A stretch of 46,053 nt of DNA from CAYONP01 sp964405335 (GTDB lineage: Bacteria; Armatimonadota; UBA10988): positions 1 through 46,053 of the forward strand of contig CAYONP010000043.1 in assembly GCA_964405335.1 (NCBI GenBank), given 5' to 3'. Shown here piece by piece: positions 31,496 through 41,645 of the stretch (position 1 is the first letter of the stretch; every line of letters starts with the position of its first letter). The translations under genes and the position numbers were made by a program. The notes beneath the pieces were generated by a model. It had not been told where the DNA came from, made no database searches, and saw only the letters and a program-made list of their open reading frames with translations.

Positions 31496-31604
31496 GATCG
31501 CGCCGGACGGCAACTCGTTCTGGCTGGTATGGGCCGACTTCCAGCGCGTTGACGGCGCCCGGCCGCGTCACGATCTCGGCCTGCAGCGGGTGGAGTTCGA
31601 GAAG
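31496..31604 (+). pseudogene. remnant of a DUF4185-like gene 3' end
   Basis: The plus strand can be read as APDGNSFWLVWADFQRVDG followed by ARPRHDLGLQRVEFEK, aligning with the last ~33 residues of the 29254-30348 protein (APDGRSFWLVWTDFQLVDG, ARPHYAFNLQRVEWK). No upstream part of that gene is present, and the stop codon is replaced by further open frame. The remnant ends 3 bp before the convergent DUF4276 gene's stop codon, so the ATPase/DUF4276 module directly abuts it. Confidence 0.8.
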
Positions 31605-31607
31605 GGA

Positions 31608-32300
31608 TCAACTGGATTCACCGAGCGACTCCAATTGGGTGAGCCACTCAGCAAAGTGCGGGCATCGTTCTCGAATCGTCTGGAGACCGATGGCCTGCGC
31701 GACGATGGAGCTCGCCGTGGGTTTCTGGCGCGTGTAGAGCGGTAGATGGTGGGCGATGCGCTTAGATGGCGCAGTCTCAACGCCGTCGTCGATCTGCTCC
31801 GGATTGCCACACGAAGCGACCTCCGCAACGAGGTCACGGATGGCCGGCTTGTGGTCAGGGTAGAATGACTCGAACCGCTCAGGGTCGGACAGGAGCAGCG
31901 CTTCGAACTCGTGCAGTTGCAGGTACGGGATGAACCGCCAGTCACCGACATCCTGTCCCCAAGCCTGCTCGAGCGCCGCCACTGCCGCCGAGGCGGAGCC
32001 CAGTCGCCGGGCCTCTTCATGACCAGGGAAGTCGTCGGGGAGTGCGTAATAGTCGATCATGCTGGTAAAGCGCACCTCACGCCCCACGTGCTCGGAGCGC
32101 AGCCGACCCAACTCGCGCTGGGTCTGATGGTAGCTGAGCACACCGCCTTTTGTCGCCAGGTCTGGTCGCCGTGATTGGCGGCTCGTAGCCACCTGGATGG
32201 CGACTGCCTGCACCCCGGCCTTGATGAGGTGCGGGCTGATCACCCGCTCCATGAAGAGCTGTTCGCTCTTGCCCTCGACCATCGCGTACAGCCTGGTCAT
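31608..32300 (-). CDS. DUF4276 family protein (TOPRIM-like), partner of AAA ATPase
   Basis: 230 residues. The N-terminal strand carries the acidic motif YAMVEGKSEQLFMERVISP (E9, TOPRIM-like), then SMIDYYALPDDFPG (metal-binding Asp region) and LQLHEFEALLLSD, the three acidic clusters typical of DUF4276/TOPRIM-type nucleases. Its start ATG 32300 overlaps the ATPase stop by 4 nt (ATGA), so the pair is translationally coupled. ATPase plus TOPRIM-like pairs (OLD, PARIS, AbiL/RloB types) are defence systems; DUF4276 pairs are thought to act similarly, but this exact pair is inferred. Base composition is less GC-rich than in neighbours. Confidence 0.8.
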   Translation of the reverse strand: MTRLYAMVEGKSEQLFMERVISPHLIKAGVQAVAIQVATSRQSRRPDLATKGGVLSYHQTQRELGRLRSEHVGREVRFTSMIDYYALPDDFPGHEEARRLGSASAAVAALEQAWGQDVGDWRFIPYLQLHEFEALLLSDPERFESFYPDHKPAIRDLVAEVASCGNPEQIDDGVETAPSKRIAHHLPLYTRQKPTASSIVAQAIGLQTIRERCPHFAEWLTQLESLGESS

Positions 32301-33445
32301 GCCAGCGGCCGACCGCCCAGGACGCCCTTCTCCCAGAGCTCGCCGAGGGTGTACTCGTTGAGCCACTCGGCGAGGCTGGCAGCATCACGTCGGGTGAAGA
32401 CGGTCTCATAGCGGCTAGTCGTGCCCTCGCGCCGACGGTCGGCGGTGATGATCTCCTGTGGCTCAAAGTGATCGAGGAGTGTGGCCGACTGGGTAGTCAG
32501 GATGACCTGCGCGTGCTCGGCAGCACCGCGGATCATGCTGGCCAGAGCGTCTAGGGCCACCGGGTGCAATCCTAGTTCGGGCTCGTCGATGACGATGACG
32601 GCCGGTAGTGTTTCTGATGGAGCGGCCAACAGGGCTGTGAGCAAGATGAACCGGAGCGTGCCGTCGGAAAGCTGGTGCGGCCCGAACACCACGTCGGAGC
32701 CGATCTCGCGCCATCGGAGGAGCAACGACTGACCGCCATAGGGTCCCGCATCCAGCTCGAAGTCGCCAAAGAAGGGCGCGACCTGCCGCACTATGTCCAC
32801 CAGCCGCTGATAGTGCTCGGGCCGGCTATCGCGCATCGCCCGGAGGAACGGCGCCAGGTTGCCGCCGTCGGCCTTGAGGTAGTCTCGGTCGTCGAGCGCC
32901 CACTGCCCCATGACGCGAGCGTTACTAGACGTGTCATGGAAGTGGAAAACCTGAACACTGCTGAGTAGATGACGGATGACTCGGACGGTCCTAGTGGCGG
33001 CGTCTTGATCTCCGATTCTTGCCGTGTTGATCAGCTTCGATTCCTCGTGCCCCGAACCGAACTCAACGACCAGGGGTTTGGTATGCCCTGGTGCTTGGTA
33101 CTCAATGCGCTCTTCCGCAAAGATGAGCCGGTCAGGCGAGCCGTGAAAAAGCCTAACCGACAGGCGATCACTCGCCTGATCTGCGTCAAAATCCAGGTAG
33201 ACCTCGATCTGCGGTGTCAACCTTGGCCCGTAGTATAGGTTGGACGCGGCCCCGCCACGCTGTCCAACCCACATCGCGAGAGATTGGCTTGTCAGGTAGT
33301 TGAGCAGCTCAAAGAGCGCGATCAGATTGGACTTACCTGCCCCGTTCGCCCCGATGAGGACGTTGACGCCACCAAACTCGATCTGCACCCCGGCTGGACT
33401 GAATGACCGGAATCCCTTGACCTCCAGGCGCTTCAGACGGTTCAC
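32297..33445 (-). CDS. AAA (ABC/SMC-like) ATPase, first gene of defence-like pair
   Basis: 382 residues. Walker A GANGAGKSN (32-40) after VNVLI, Q-loop region, an ABC-like LSDGTLRFILLTALL signature, Walker B AVIVIDEPELGLHP and a switch His in ILTTQSATLLDHF. This is the AAA_21/OLD-like ATPase type. No C-terminal TOPRIM is fused; the partner DUF4276 supplies it. GTG 33445 is chosen because GAGGA lies 6 nt upstream. A frame extending to 33508 lacks this. Likely role: nucleic-acid or phage-signal sensing ATPase that controls the DUF4276 effector. The pair sits between a gene remnant and gltD, and AT content is locally raised, suggesting acquisition. Confidence 0.85.
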   Translation of the reverse strand: MNRLKRLEVKGFRSFSPAGVQIEFGGVNVLIGANGAGKSNLIALFELLNYLTSQSLAMWVGQRGGAASNLYYGPRLTPQIEVYLDFDADQASDRLSVRLFHGSPDRLIFAEERIEYQAPGHTKPLVVEFGSGHEESKLINTARIGDQDAATRTVRVIRHLLSSVQVFHFHDTSSNARVMGQWALDDRDYLKADGGNLAPFLRAMRDSRPEHYQRLVDIVRQVAPFFGDFELDAGPYGGQSLLLRWREIGSDVVFGPHQLSDGTLRFILLTALLAAPSETLPAVIVIDEPELGLHPVALDALASMIRGAAEHAQVILTTQSATLLDHFEPQEIITADRRREGTTSRYETVFTRRDAASLAEWLNEYTLGELWEKGVLGGRPLA

Positions 33446-33500
33446 AGCCGTTCCTCTATGCCCCCGCCGCTGGGTTCGACAAGGTTCCCAACACACTGTT

Positions 33501-34973
<1,473 letters not shown>

Positions 34974-34996
34974 AGCGACGATCCTCTCCAACGGGG

Positions 34997-35341
34997 CTAG
35001 CTCAACCGGTCAAAGTCGATGCCCTCGGCCCGCGCCTGCTCGGGAGTGAGGGCGGTGACCTTGGCCACACTCAGGATCTGCTCCGGCTCGGTCGACGCGA
35101 GCGACCGGAACGCCTCCATGACGATGCTATACCGCTCGCGGCCGTCCTCGACCTCCGCCCAGCGACCCCAGACAACCAGCAGGTGAAGGTGAGGGAGCAG
35201 GTCGCCGCTGCTGCTCTCCTCAACGATGATCACCGGCTCGGCCGCGGTGGACTCAGCCCCGGACTCCCATTCGCGACGCAACTCGGCGACCAGGTCTTTG
35301 CGGCGGGCGGCCGTCGCATCGGTCCGGTAGATCACGGGCAT
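34997..35341 (-). CDS. hypothetical protein between HEPN gene and gltD
   Basis: 114 residues. The N-terminal basic stretch (TDATAARRKDLVAELRREWE) is followed by two strands (EPVIIVEESSS; LPHLHLLVVWGRWAEV) and helices ending LTPEQARAEGIDFDRL. I recognise no family; an alpha/beta fold of this size could serve as an antitoxin or effector partner. Its ATG 35341 is 2 bp beyond the HEPN stop codon, so it is coupled to the HEPN gene, and gltD begins 23 bp later. Confidence 0.65.
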   Translation of the reverse strand: MPVIYRTDATAARRKDLVAELRREWESGAESTAAEPVIIVEESSSGDLLPHLHLLVVWGRWAEVEDGRERYSIVMEAFRSLASTEPEQILSVAKVTALTPEQARAEGIDFDRLS

Positions 35342-35343
35342 CG

Positions 35344-35844
35344 TCAACTCCTCAACTGCGACAGAGCGGCGGCCAGCTTGACGACATCCCCGTGGACTCG
35401 CTGCACGGAGAACTCGTCCACGTCGAGTGCGCTGTAGCGCAGCTCCACCGTCCAGTCGTCATGGATCCGCTGGACGCGACCAGCCATCGCCTTGGCCAGT
35501 TCACGCGTGCCCGCCTTTGGATCGCGGCGAAGGAGCACAATTAGGACTAGCATCCAGTATTTCAGGCTGTGCCCGCCGTCGGCCTCGACCACACCGAGAC
35601 TATGCCCGGCCACCGCTCTCGCGCGTCCGGCTAGCTCGCGCCAGTCGGCCGTCTCCGGCAGTTTGAGCAATCGCCACAGCGCTGCCTTTAGCTGCATTTC
35701 GGCCACATAGCCGAGCAGGTACAAGGCCCCGGCAAAGCGCGCGGAGTCGCGCAGGCACTCAGCGTCGGCCAGTCGTTCGCCCGCGGCCGCGAGCCAGTCC
35801 GCCGAACCGAGGGTCCGTCCCTCGACCAGTGCCCGAACGCTCAT
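35344..35844 (-). CDS. HEPN-domain protein inside the glt operon
   Basis: 166 residues with the HEPN pattern: RLADAECLRDSARFAGALYL (24-43), LGYVAEMQLKAALWRLL, then a Rx4H motif (R76-AVAG-H81, followed by SLGVV) in the helix-turn where HEPN RNases place their active site. Such domains act as ribonuclease toxins or nucleotidyltransferase partners (HEPN/MNT), or as regulators. The start ATG 35844 overlaps the gltB stop (TGATG), so it depends on gltB translation. The unknown 34997 gene follows immediately. A longer frame to 35943 only translates the end of gltB in another frame. Confidence 0.78.
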   Translation of the reverse strand: MSVRALVEGRTLGSADWLAAAGERLADAECLRDSARFAGALYLLGYVAEMQLKAALWRLLKLPETADWRELAGRARAVAGHSLGVVEADGGHSLKYWMLVLIVLLRRDPKAGTRELAKAMAGRVQRIHDDWTVELRYSALDVDEFSVQRVHGDVVKLAAALSQLRS

Positions 35845-38800
35845 CAATCCGCCGCCACCGCCTCCTGCTCGGCCATCTGCCGCAGCGCGCGCTTGTAGTC
35901 GCGCGGCATCACCTTGACAAACCTCGCCTTCAGGCTCTCCCATTCCGCCAGCACGCGGCGGGCCACCGGGCTGTCGGTCTCGGCCAGGTGCTCCTCGAGC
36001 AACGCGCGAACCTGGCGCTGATCGTCATCCTGGTCGAACGGGTCGAGGTCGACCATCTCGTGGTTGCAGCGCGAGGCGAAGTCGCCCGCCTCGTCGAGCA
36101 CGAAGGCCATGCCGCCCGACATGCCGGCGGCGAAGTTGCGCCCGGTGCGGCCGAGAATCACCGCCACGCCGCCGGTCATGTACTCACAGCCGTGGTCGCC
36201 GGTGCCCTCGACCACCGCCCGCGCGCCCGAGTTGCGGACGCAGAACCGCTCGCCCGCTTTGCCGCGGAAGAACGCCTGGCCGCCCGTCGCGCCATACAGC
36301 GCGACATTGCCGATCAGGATCTGCTCCTCGGCGGCGAACGGCGACTGGCGCGGCGGATAGACCACGATCTTGCCGCCCGACAGCCCCTTGCCGGTGTAGT
36401 CGTTCGCGTCGCCCTCGAGCCGCAGCGTGATGCCGGCCGGTAGGAAGCAGCCGAAGCTCTGCCCGGCGCTGCCGTGGAAGCGGATCTGGATCGTGTCGGC
36501 GGGCAAGCCCGCGCCGCCGTGCCGGCGGGTCAGCTCGCTGCCCAAGATGGCACCGGTAGTGCGGTTGATGTTCCGGATCGGCAGGTCGAGGATGACCGGC
36601 TGGCGCGCCTCGAGCGCCGGCGCGCAGAGCTTCACGAGCTGCTGGTCGAGCACCGCGTCGATGCCGTGATCCTGGGCGCACGAGCGATGCATGGTGGTCC
36701 CCGCCGGCGCCGGCGGGCGGTAGAAGATGGCGCTGAAGTCGAGCCCCTGGGCCTTGTAGTGATCGATCGCCGGCCGCATGTCGAGCAGGTCGCTGCGCCC
36801 GACCATCTCCTCGACCGTACGGAATCCGAGCTGCGCCATCAGCTCGCGCAGCTCCTGCGCGATGAAGGTCATGAAGTTGACCACGTGCTCAGGCTTGCCG
36901 GCGAACTTGCGCCGCAGCTCGGGGTTCTGTGTCGCCACACCCACCGGACAGGTGTCGAGGTGGCAGACCCGCATCATGATGCAGCCCATGACCACCAGCG
37001 GCGCGGTGGCGAAGCCGAACTCCTCGGCCCCGAGCAGCGCCGCGACGGCCACGTCGCGGCCGGTCTTGAGCTGACCATCGGTCTGCACGATGATCCGGTC
37101 GCGCAGCCCGTTGGCCACCAGCGTCTGCTGCGTCTCGGCCAGGCCCAGCTCCCAGGGCAGGCCGGCGTGCTTGATCGAGGTGATCGGGCTCGCCCCGGTC
37201 CCGCCATCGTGGCCCGAGATCAGCACCACGTCGCTGTGCGCCTTGGCCACCCCCGCGGCCACCGTTCCGACGCCGATTTCGCTGACCAGCTTGACGCAGA
37301 TGCGCGCCCGCGGATTGCCGTTCTTCAGGTCGAAGATGAGCTGCGCCAGGTCCTCGATCGAGTAGATATCGTGATGCGGCGGCGGGCTGATTAGCCCGAC
37401 GAACGGCGTCGTGCCGCGCACCTTGGCGATCCAGGGGTAGACCTTGTGCGCCGGCAACTCGCCGCCCTCGCCCGGCTTCGCGCCCTGGGCCATCTTGATC
37501 TGCAGTTCGTCGGCGTTGACCAGGTACTCGCTGGTCACCCCGAACCGGCCCGAGGCCACCTGCTTGATCCGACTGCGCTTCGAGTCGCCGTTCTCCAGCG
37601 GGACATAGCGCGCCGGATCTTCGCCCCCCTCGCCGGTGTTGCTGTAACCGCCCAGCCGGTTCATCGCAATCGCCAGCGTCTCGTGCGCCTCCTGGCTGAT
37701 CGAACCGTAGCTCATCGCCCCGGTGCAGAACCGCTTGACGATCGACTCGACCGGCTCGACTTCATCCAGCGGCACCGGCGTCGCGCGGTCGAAGCGGAAC
37801 TCCATCAACCCACGCAGCGTGGCCAGCCGCGTGCTCTGATCGTTGACCCGCTGTGAGTACTCGCCGAACGCCTCGTAACTGCCCGTCCGGGTGGCGTGCT
37901 GCAGGCGGAACACCGTCTCGGGGTTGAACAGGTGGTACTCGCCCTCGCGCCGCCACTGGTACTGCCCGCCCCAGTTGAGCAGCACCGGCCCGACCGGCCG
38001 CGCAGGATAGGCCCGCTGGTGGTGCGACGTCTGCTCGGCGCAGATCTCGTCCAGCCCGATGCCGCCCACCCGCGAGGCGGTGTGGGTGAAGTACTGCTCG
38101 ACAAATGGCTGGGCCAGCCCCACCGCCTCGAAAATCTGCGCCCCGCGGTAGCTCTGCAGCGTGCTGATGCCCATCCGGGCCATGACCTTGACCACGCCCT
38201 TGGTCACCGCCTTGACGTAGTTGTGATGGGCCTTCTCGCGCGGCAGCTCTACCGGCAGGTCGCCCTCGCGCAGCATGTCGTCAATCGTCTCGAACGCCAG
38301 GTAGGGGCAGACCGCCCCGGCGCCGTAGCCGTAGAGCAGGCAGAAGTGATGCACCTCGCGCACGTCGCCCGCCTCGACGATCAGACCGACGCGCGTGCGC
38401 GTCTGGTTGCGCACCAGGTGATGGTGCAACCCGGCGGTCGCCAGCAGCGCCGGAATCGGGGCGTAGGCCGCGTCGACGCCTCGATCGCTGAGGATCAGCA
38501 GGTTCGCTCCGCCGGCGATCGCCTCGTCGGCGGCGGCGAAGATCGCCTCGAGCGCGCGCTCGAGCCCGGCCGCGCCGTCGGCCACCGGGAAGAGCATCGG
38601 CAGCGTCGCGGCGCGGAAGCCACGCCAGCCGTCGAGCGCCCGCAGCCGCGCCAGCTCGGCTTCGGTCAGGACCGGATTGTCCAACGCGATCCGGTGCGCC
38701 GCCTCGGGCCCCGGCCCAAGCAGGTTGTCGTGCGCGCCGAGGGTGGTGTAGACGCTGGTCACCAGCTCCTCGCGGATGCAGTCGAGCGGCGGATTGGTAA

Positions 38801-40388
38801 CCTGCGCAAAGAGCTGCTTGAAGTAGTTGTAGAGCACCTGCGGCCGGTCGCTGAGCACCGCCAGCGGGGTGTCGTTGCCCATTGAGCCAATCGCCCACAA
38901 ACCGTCGCTGGCCATCGGCCCGACGATGTACTTCTGGTCTTCCAGCGAGTAACCGAAAGCCAACTGCCGGTGAATCAACGTCGCATGGTCGGGCGCCGGC
39001 GGCGGCTCGGCGGCGGGCAGGTCGTGGCACCAGACCCGGTGCTCGGCCAGCCAGGCGCCATAAGGCGCGGCCCCGGCGAGGTGATGTTTCAGCTCTTCGT
39101 CGGCGACAATCCGCCCCTCGTTCATATCGACGAAAAACATCCGCCCCGGCTCGAGCCGGCCCTTGGTGACCACGTTCTCGGGCGGGATGTCGAGCACGCC
39201 GACCTCGCTGGCCATGATCACCAGGTCGTCGCTGGTGACCCAGTAGCGGCTCGGCCGCAGGCCGTTGCGGTCGAGCGTCGCGCCGATGGTCTTGCCGTCG
39301 GTCACCGCCACGCTGGCCGGGCCGTCCCAGGGCTCCATCAGGCAGGCGTGGTAGGCATAGAAGTCGCGCTTCTCCGCCGACATCTGCTCGTGGTTCTCCC
39401 ACGCCTCGGGGATCAGCATCATCATCGCATGGGCGACGTTGCGGCCGGCCTTGATCAGCAGCTCGAGCATGTTGTCGAGACAGGCCGTGTCGGACTGGCC
39501 CTCGCGGATGATCGGCAGCAGCTTGGCCACGTCGCCCGGCGCGAAGGTGCCGCTGTCCATGACCACCTCGCGCGCCCGCATCCAGTTGATGTTGCCGCGC
39601 AGGGTGTTGATCTCCCCGTTGTGCGCCAACATCCGGTACGGATGCGCCAGCCGCCACGAGGGAAACGTATTGGTCGAAAACCGGCTGTGGTACATGCACA
39701 GCGCGGTTTCCACCGCCGGGTCGGTCAGGTCGGGGTAGTAACTGGCCAACTGCTCGGTGACCAGCATCCCCTTGTACACCAGCGTGTAACACGACAGGCT
39801 GGGGAAGTAGAACATCCCCGCGTCGGCCAGGCCGCCGGCCAGGATCCGGCTCTCGAACACCTTGCGGATGACGTACAGCTTGCGCTCGAACGCGTCACGG
39901 TCGTCGAGCCCGGCGCCCATGCCGACGAACGCCTGAGCGATGCGCGGCTCGCCGGCGAGGGCGGCGTTGCCCAGCCCGTCGTTGCAGGTCGGCACCTCGC
40001 GCCAGCCGAGGAAGCGCTGGCCCTCTTCGGCGCAGATCGACTCGAACAGCCGCCGGCCCGCGGCCGCCTGGGCCGCGTCGCGGGGCATGAACAGGCAGCC
40101 GGCGCCGTAGGCGCCCGGCTCGGGGAGCTCGATCCGCCGGCCGACCTGCGCGACGAGGAAGTCGTGGGGAATCTGGATCAGCACCCCCGCGCCGTCGCCG
40201 GTGTTGACCTCGCAGCCGCGCGCGCCGCGGTGGTCGAGCGCGCCCAGCGCCCGCAGCGCATCGCGCAGGACCGAGTGCGAACGCTGCCCGCGCAGGTGCA
40301 CCAGGAAGCCGACCCCGCAGGCGTCATGCTCGTACCGCGGGTCGTACAACCCGCCTGAGGGCGGTTGTGGATAGGGTCTTGCCGTCAT
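35844..40388 (-). CDS. gltB: glutamate synthase large subunit (GOGAT alpha)
   Basis: 1514 residues, full length. Glutamine amidotransferase domain (~1-420) whose nucleophile is C24 in EHDACGVGFLV after a short propeptide that must be removed. The central region and FMN/Fe-S synthase domain (~780-1200) contain GLISPPPHHDIYSIEDLAQ, SGHDGGTGASP, and the 3Fe-4S Cys set CHLDTCPVGVATQ. The C-terminal GXGXG beta-helix (~1260-1480) has GSAGQSFGCFL, NDYTGKGLSGGKI and ATGGQAFFRGKAGERFCVRN. It combines 2-oxoglutarate and glutamine into two glutamates. ATG 40388 is chosen. It heads gltB-HEPN-unknown-gltD. Confidence 0.97.
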   Translation of the reverse strand: MTARPYPQPPSGGLYDPRYEHDACGVGFLVHLRGQRSHSVLRDALRALGALDHRGARGCEVNTGDGAGVLIQIPHDFLVAQVGRRIELPEPGAYGAGCLFMPRDAAQAAAGRRLFESICAEEGQRFLGWREVPTCNDGLGNAALAGEPRIAQAFVGMGAGLDDRDAFERKLYVIRKVFESRILAGGLADAGMFYFPSLSCYTLVYKGMLVTEQLASYYPDLTDPAVETALCMYHSRFSTNTFPSWRLAHPYRMLAHNGEINTLRGNINWMRAREVVMDSGTFAPGDVAKLLPIIREGQSDTACLDNMLELLIKAGRNVAHAMMMLIPEAWENHEQMSAEKRDFYAYHACLMEPWDGPASVAVTDGKTIGATLDRNGLRPSRYWVTSDDLVIMASEVGVLDIPPENVVTKGRLEPGRMFFVDMNEGRIVADEELKHHLAGAAPYGAWLAEHRVWCHDLPAAEPPPAPDHATLIHRQLAFGYSLEDQKYIVGPMASDGLWAIGSMGNDTPLAVLSDRPQVLYNYFKQLFAQVTNPPLDCIREELVTSVYTTLGAHDNLLGPGPEAAHRIALDNPVLTEAELARLRALDGWRGFRAATLPMLFPVADGAAGLERALEAIFAAADEAIAGGANLLILSDRGVDAAYAPIPALLATAGLHHHLVRNQTRTRVGLIVEAGDVREVHHFCLLYGYGAGAVCPYLAFETIDDMLREGDLPVELPREKAHHNYVKAVTKGVVKVMARMGISTLQSYRGAQIFEAVGLAQPFVEQYFTHTASRVGGIGLDEICAEQTSHHQRAYPARPVGPVLLNWGGQYQWRREGEYHLFNPETVFRLQHATRTGSYEAFGEYSQRVNDQSTRLATLRGLMEFRFDRATPVPLDEVEPVESIVKRFCTGAMSYGSISQEAHETLAIAMNRLGGYSNTGEGGEDPARYVPLENGDSKRSRIKQVASGRFGVTSEYLVNADELQIKMAQGAKPGEGGELPAHKVYPWIAKVRGTTPFVGLISPPPHHDIYSIEDLAQLIFDLKNGNPRARICVKLVSEIGVGTVAAGVAKAHSDVVLISGHDGGTGASPITSIKHAGLPWELGLAETQQTLVANGLRDRIIVQTDGQLKTGRDVAVAALLGAEEFGFATAPLVVMGCIMMRVCHLDTCPVGVATQNPELRRKFAGKPEHVVNFMTFIAQELRELMAQLGFRTVEEMVGRSDLLDMRPAIDHYKAQGLDFSAIFYRPPAPAGTTMHRSCAQDHGIDAVLDQQLVKLCAPALEARQPVILDLPIRNINRTTGAILGSELTRRHGGAGLPADTIQIRFHGSAGQSFGCFLPAGITLRLEGDANDYTGKGLSGGKIVVYPPRQSPFAAEEQILIGNVALYGATGGQAFFRGKAGERFCVRNSGARAVVEGTGDHGCEYMTGGVAVILGRTGRNFAAGMSGGMAFVLDEAGDFASRCNHEMVDLDPFDQDDDQRQVRALLEEHLAETDSPVARRVLAEWESLKARFVKVMPRDYKRALRQMAEQEAVAAD

Positions 40389-40453
40389 CTTGCTGCTCAA
40401 GGTAGCGCCGACCGCGGGCCGCGAGGCGGTCCGGTGGAGCGGTTGGACCGATC

Positions 40454-40482
40454 ATGGTAGCCGAAGAACCGCGAATCGTAAA
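40454..40482 (-). promoter_or_regulatory. sigma-70-type promoter for gltB operon
   Basis: On the minus strand TTTACG (40482-40477) and TACCAT (40459-40454) are separated by 17 nt, giving a -35/-10 pair with 65 nt to the gltB start. The match is moderate (TTTACG for TTGACA, TACCAT for TATAAT). No other good candidate exists in the 260-bp spacer 40389-40648, which otherwise holds only short GC-rich palindromic stretches. Confidence 0.5.
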
Positions 40483-40648
40483 GCGCCGCCGGCGGCCGAT
40501 CGGCCGCAATCGGCCGGAAACACGATCAAGCCGAGGGGAGAAGTAGGAAAGGCGAGCCGGAGGCGGGCGCCGCCGGCTCGAGGGTTCGGTTGCGAACAGG
40601 GACAATTCTGGTGCGCGGCGACGCTGGCGGCAAGGGCGGGCCGGCGGG

Positions 40649-41644
40649 TCAGCAGTCGCAGCCCGGTTCGGGCAGCACCGTGCCGATCACGCGGAAGCGG
40701 AGCGCGCGGCGCTCGGGGCGGCGCAGTTCCACGCGCACCTCGCCACGGAGCGGCCCGGCGCCGGCGGTCGGCGGGTCGAGCGTGAGCCGGAGCCGCGTGC
40801 CGTCGTCGGTCGGCTCAGCCACCGCCGACACGCCGGCGGCGGAGCACTCGACCGGCTCGAGCGCGTCGGACGGCACGCCGCGCAGCTCGATCACGCACTC
40901 GGCCGGCTCGTCGCATGGCACGAAGCCGAAGAAGGCGGTCGGCCGGCTGACCTCGATCGCCGGCACCACCTCGGCGTGGACCGGGATCAGCGCGCGGTCG
41001 TCCGGCGCTTCGCCGACGGTGACGATGACCAGATCGTCGAGGGTGCCGAGTGGCGGCTCGGTCAGCCGCAGGTTAACAACAATGTTACCGCCGGCCTCGC
41101 GCCGGGCGTCAACGAGCAGCTCGCCGGCGCTGGTCTCCGCGCGGGGCTCGGCGTCGAGCGAGGTGGGCCGGCCCTGGAGCCGAACCGTTGCGCTGGTCCC
41201 GACCCATGGGTCGACCCGCCCCAGGTCGACCGGCCCGCCCTGCCAGCCGAAGACCAGTTCGACCTCGGCGCGGAAGCGGACGACCGCCGGCGCCACACCG
41301 GGTGTGGCGAAGTGGAGGTCGACATGATGCTCACGCAGGCCGGCGGTGCCGGTGGGGTCATAGGCGATGGCCAGCGTGGCGCTCGCGCCTGAGTCGATGG
41401 TCCTCGGCCCGAGCTCGGCGGTGAGGCAGTTGCAGCTCGCCGAGACGCTGTCGACGTGGAGTGGCTGCCCGCTGGTGTTGGTGAGCGTAACGGTGCACTC
41501 GACGTCGGCCGTGGACAGGATCGGCCCCACGTCGACCAGGTCGGTCGAGAGCCGCCATGGCACGGCGGGTCGGCTGCCGCGACCGCAGCCGAGCAGGCCA
41601 CAGGCCAGCAGCACGCCGATGGTCGAGGCTGGCTGGCGCGCCAC
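40649..41644 (-). CDS. DUF1573 domain lipoprotein
   Basis: 331 residues. Lipobox LLGC (after MARQPASTIGVLLACGLLGC) makes it a lipoprotein. Residues ~36-130 fit DUF1573 (Ig-like): VDVGPILSTADVECTVTLTN, NTSGQPLHVDSVSASCNCLTA, then DPTGTAGLREHHVDLHFAT. A second Ig-like half (~215-325) follows, ending VLPEPGCDC with Cys near the C-terminus. The Cys of CNC pairs may form disulfides. It starts with GTG one nt after the TGA of the upstream gene, so the two are co-translated. Role unknown. Confidence 0.83.
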   Translation of the reverse strand: MARQPASTIGVLLACGLLGCGRGSRPAVPWRLSTDLVDVGPILSTADVECTVTLTNTSGQPLHVDSVSASCNCLTAELGPRTIDSGASATLAIAYDPTGTAGLREHHVDLHFATPGVAPAVVRFRAEVELVFGWQGGPVDLGRVDPWVGTSATVRLQGRPTSLDAEPRAETSAGELLVDARREAGGNIVVNLRLTEPPLGTLDDLVIVTVGEAPDDRALIPVHAEVVPAIEVSRPTAFFGFVPCDEPAECVIELRGVPSDALEPVECSAAGVSAVAEPTDDGTRLRLTLDPPTAGAGPLRGEVRVELRRPERRALRFRVIGTVLPEPGCDC

Positions 41645-41645
41645 G

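Noticed and set aside
31608..33445. Retron or known PARIS system
   Set aside because: No reverse transcriptase, msr/msd-like RNA or DUF4435 gene is seen; only the general ATPase + TOPRIM-like logic matches.
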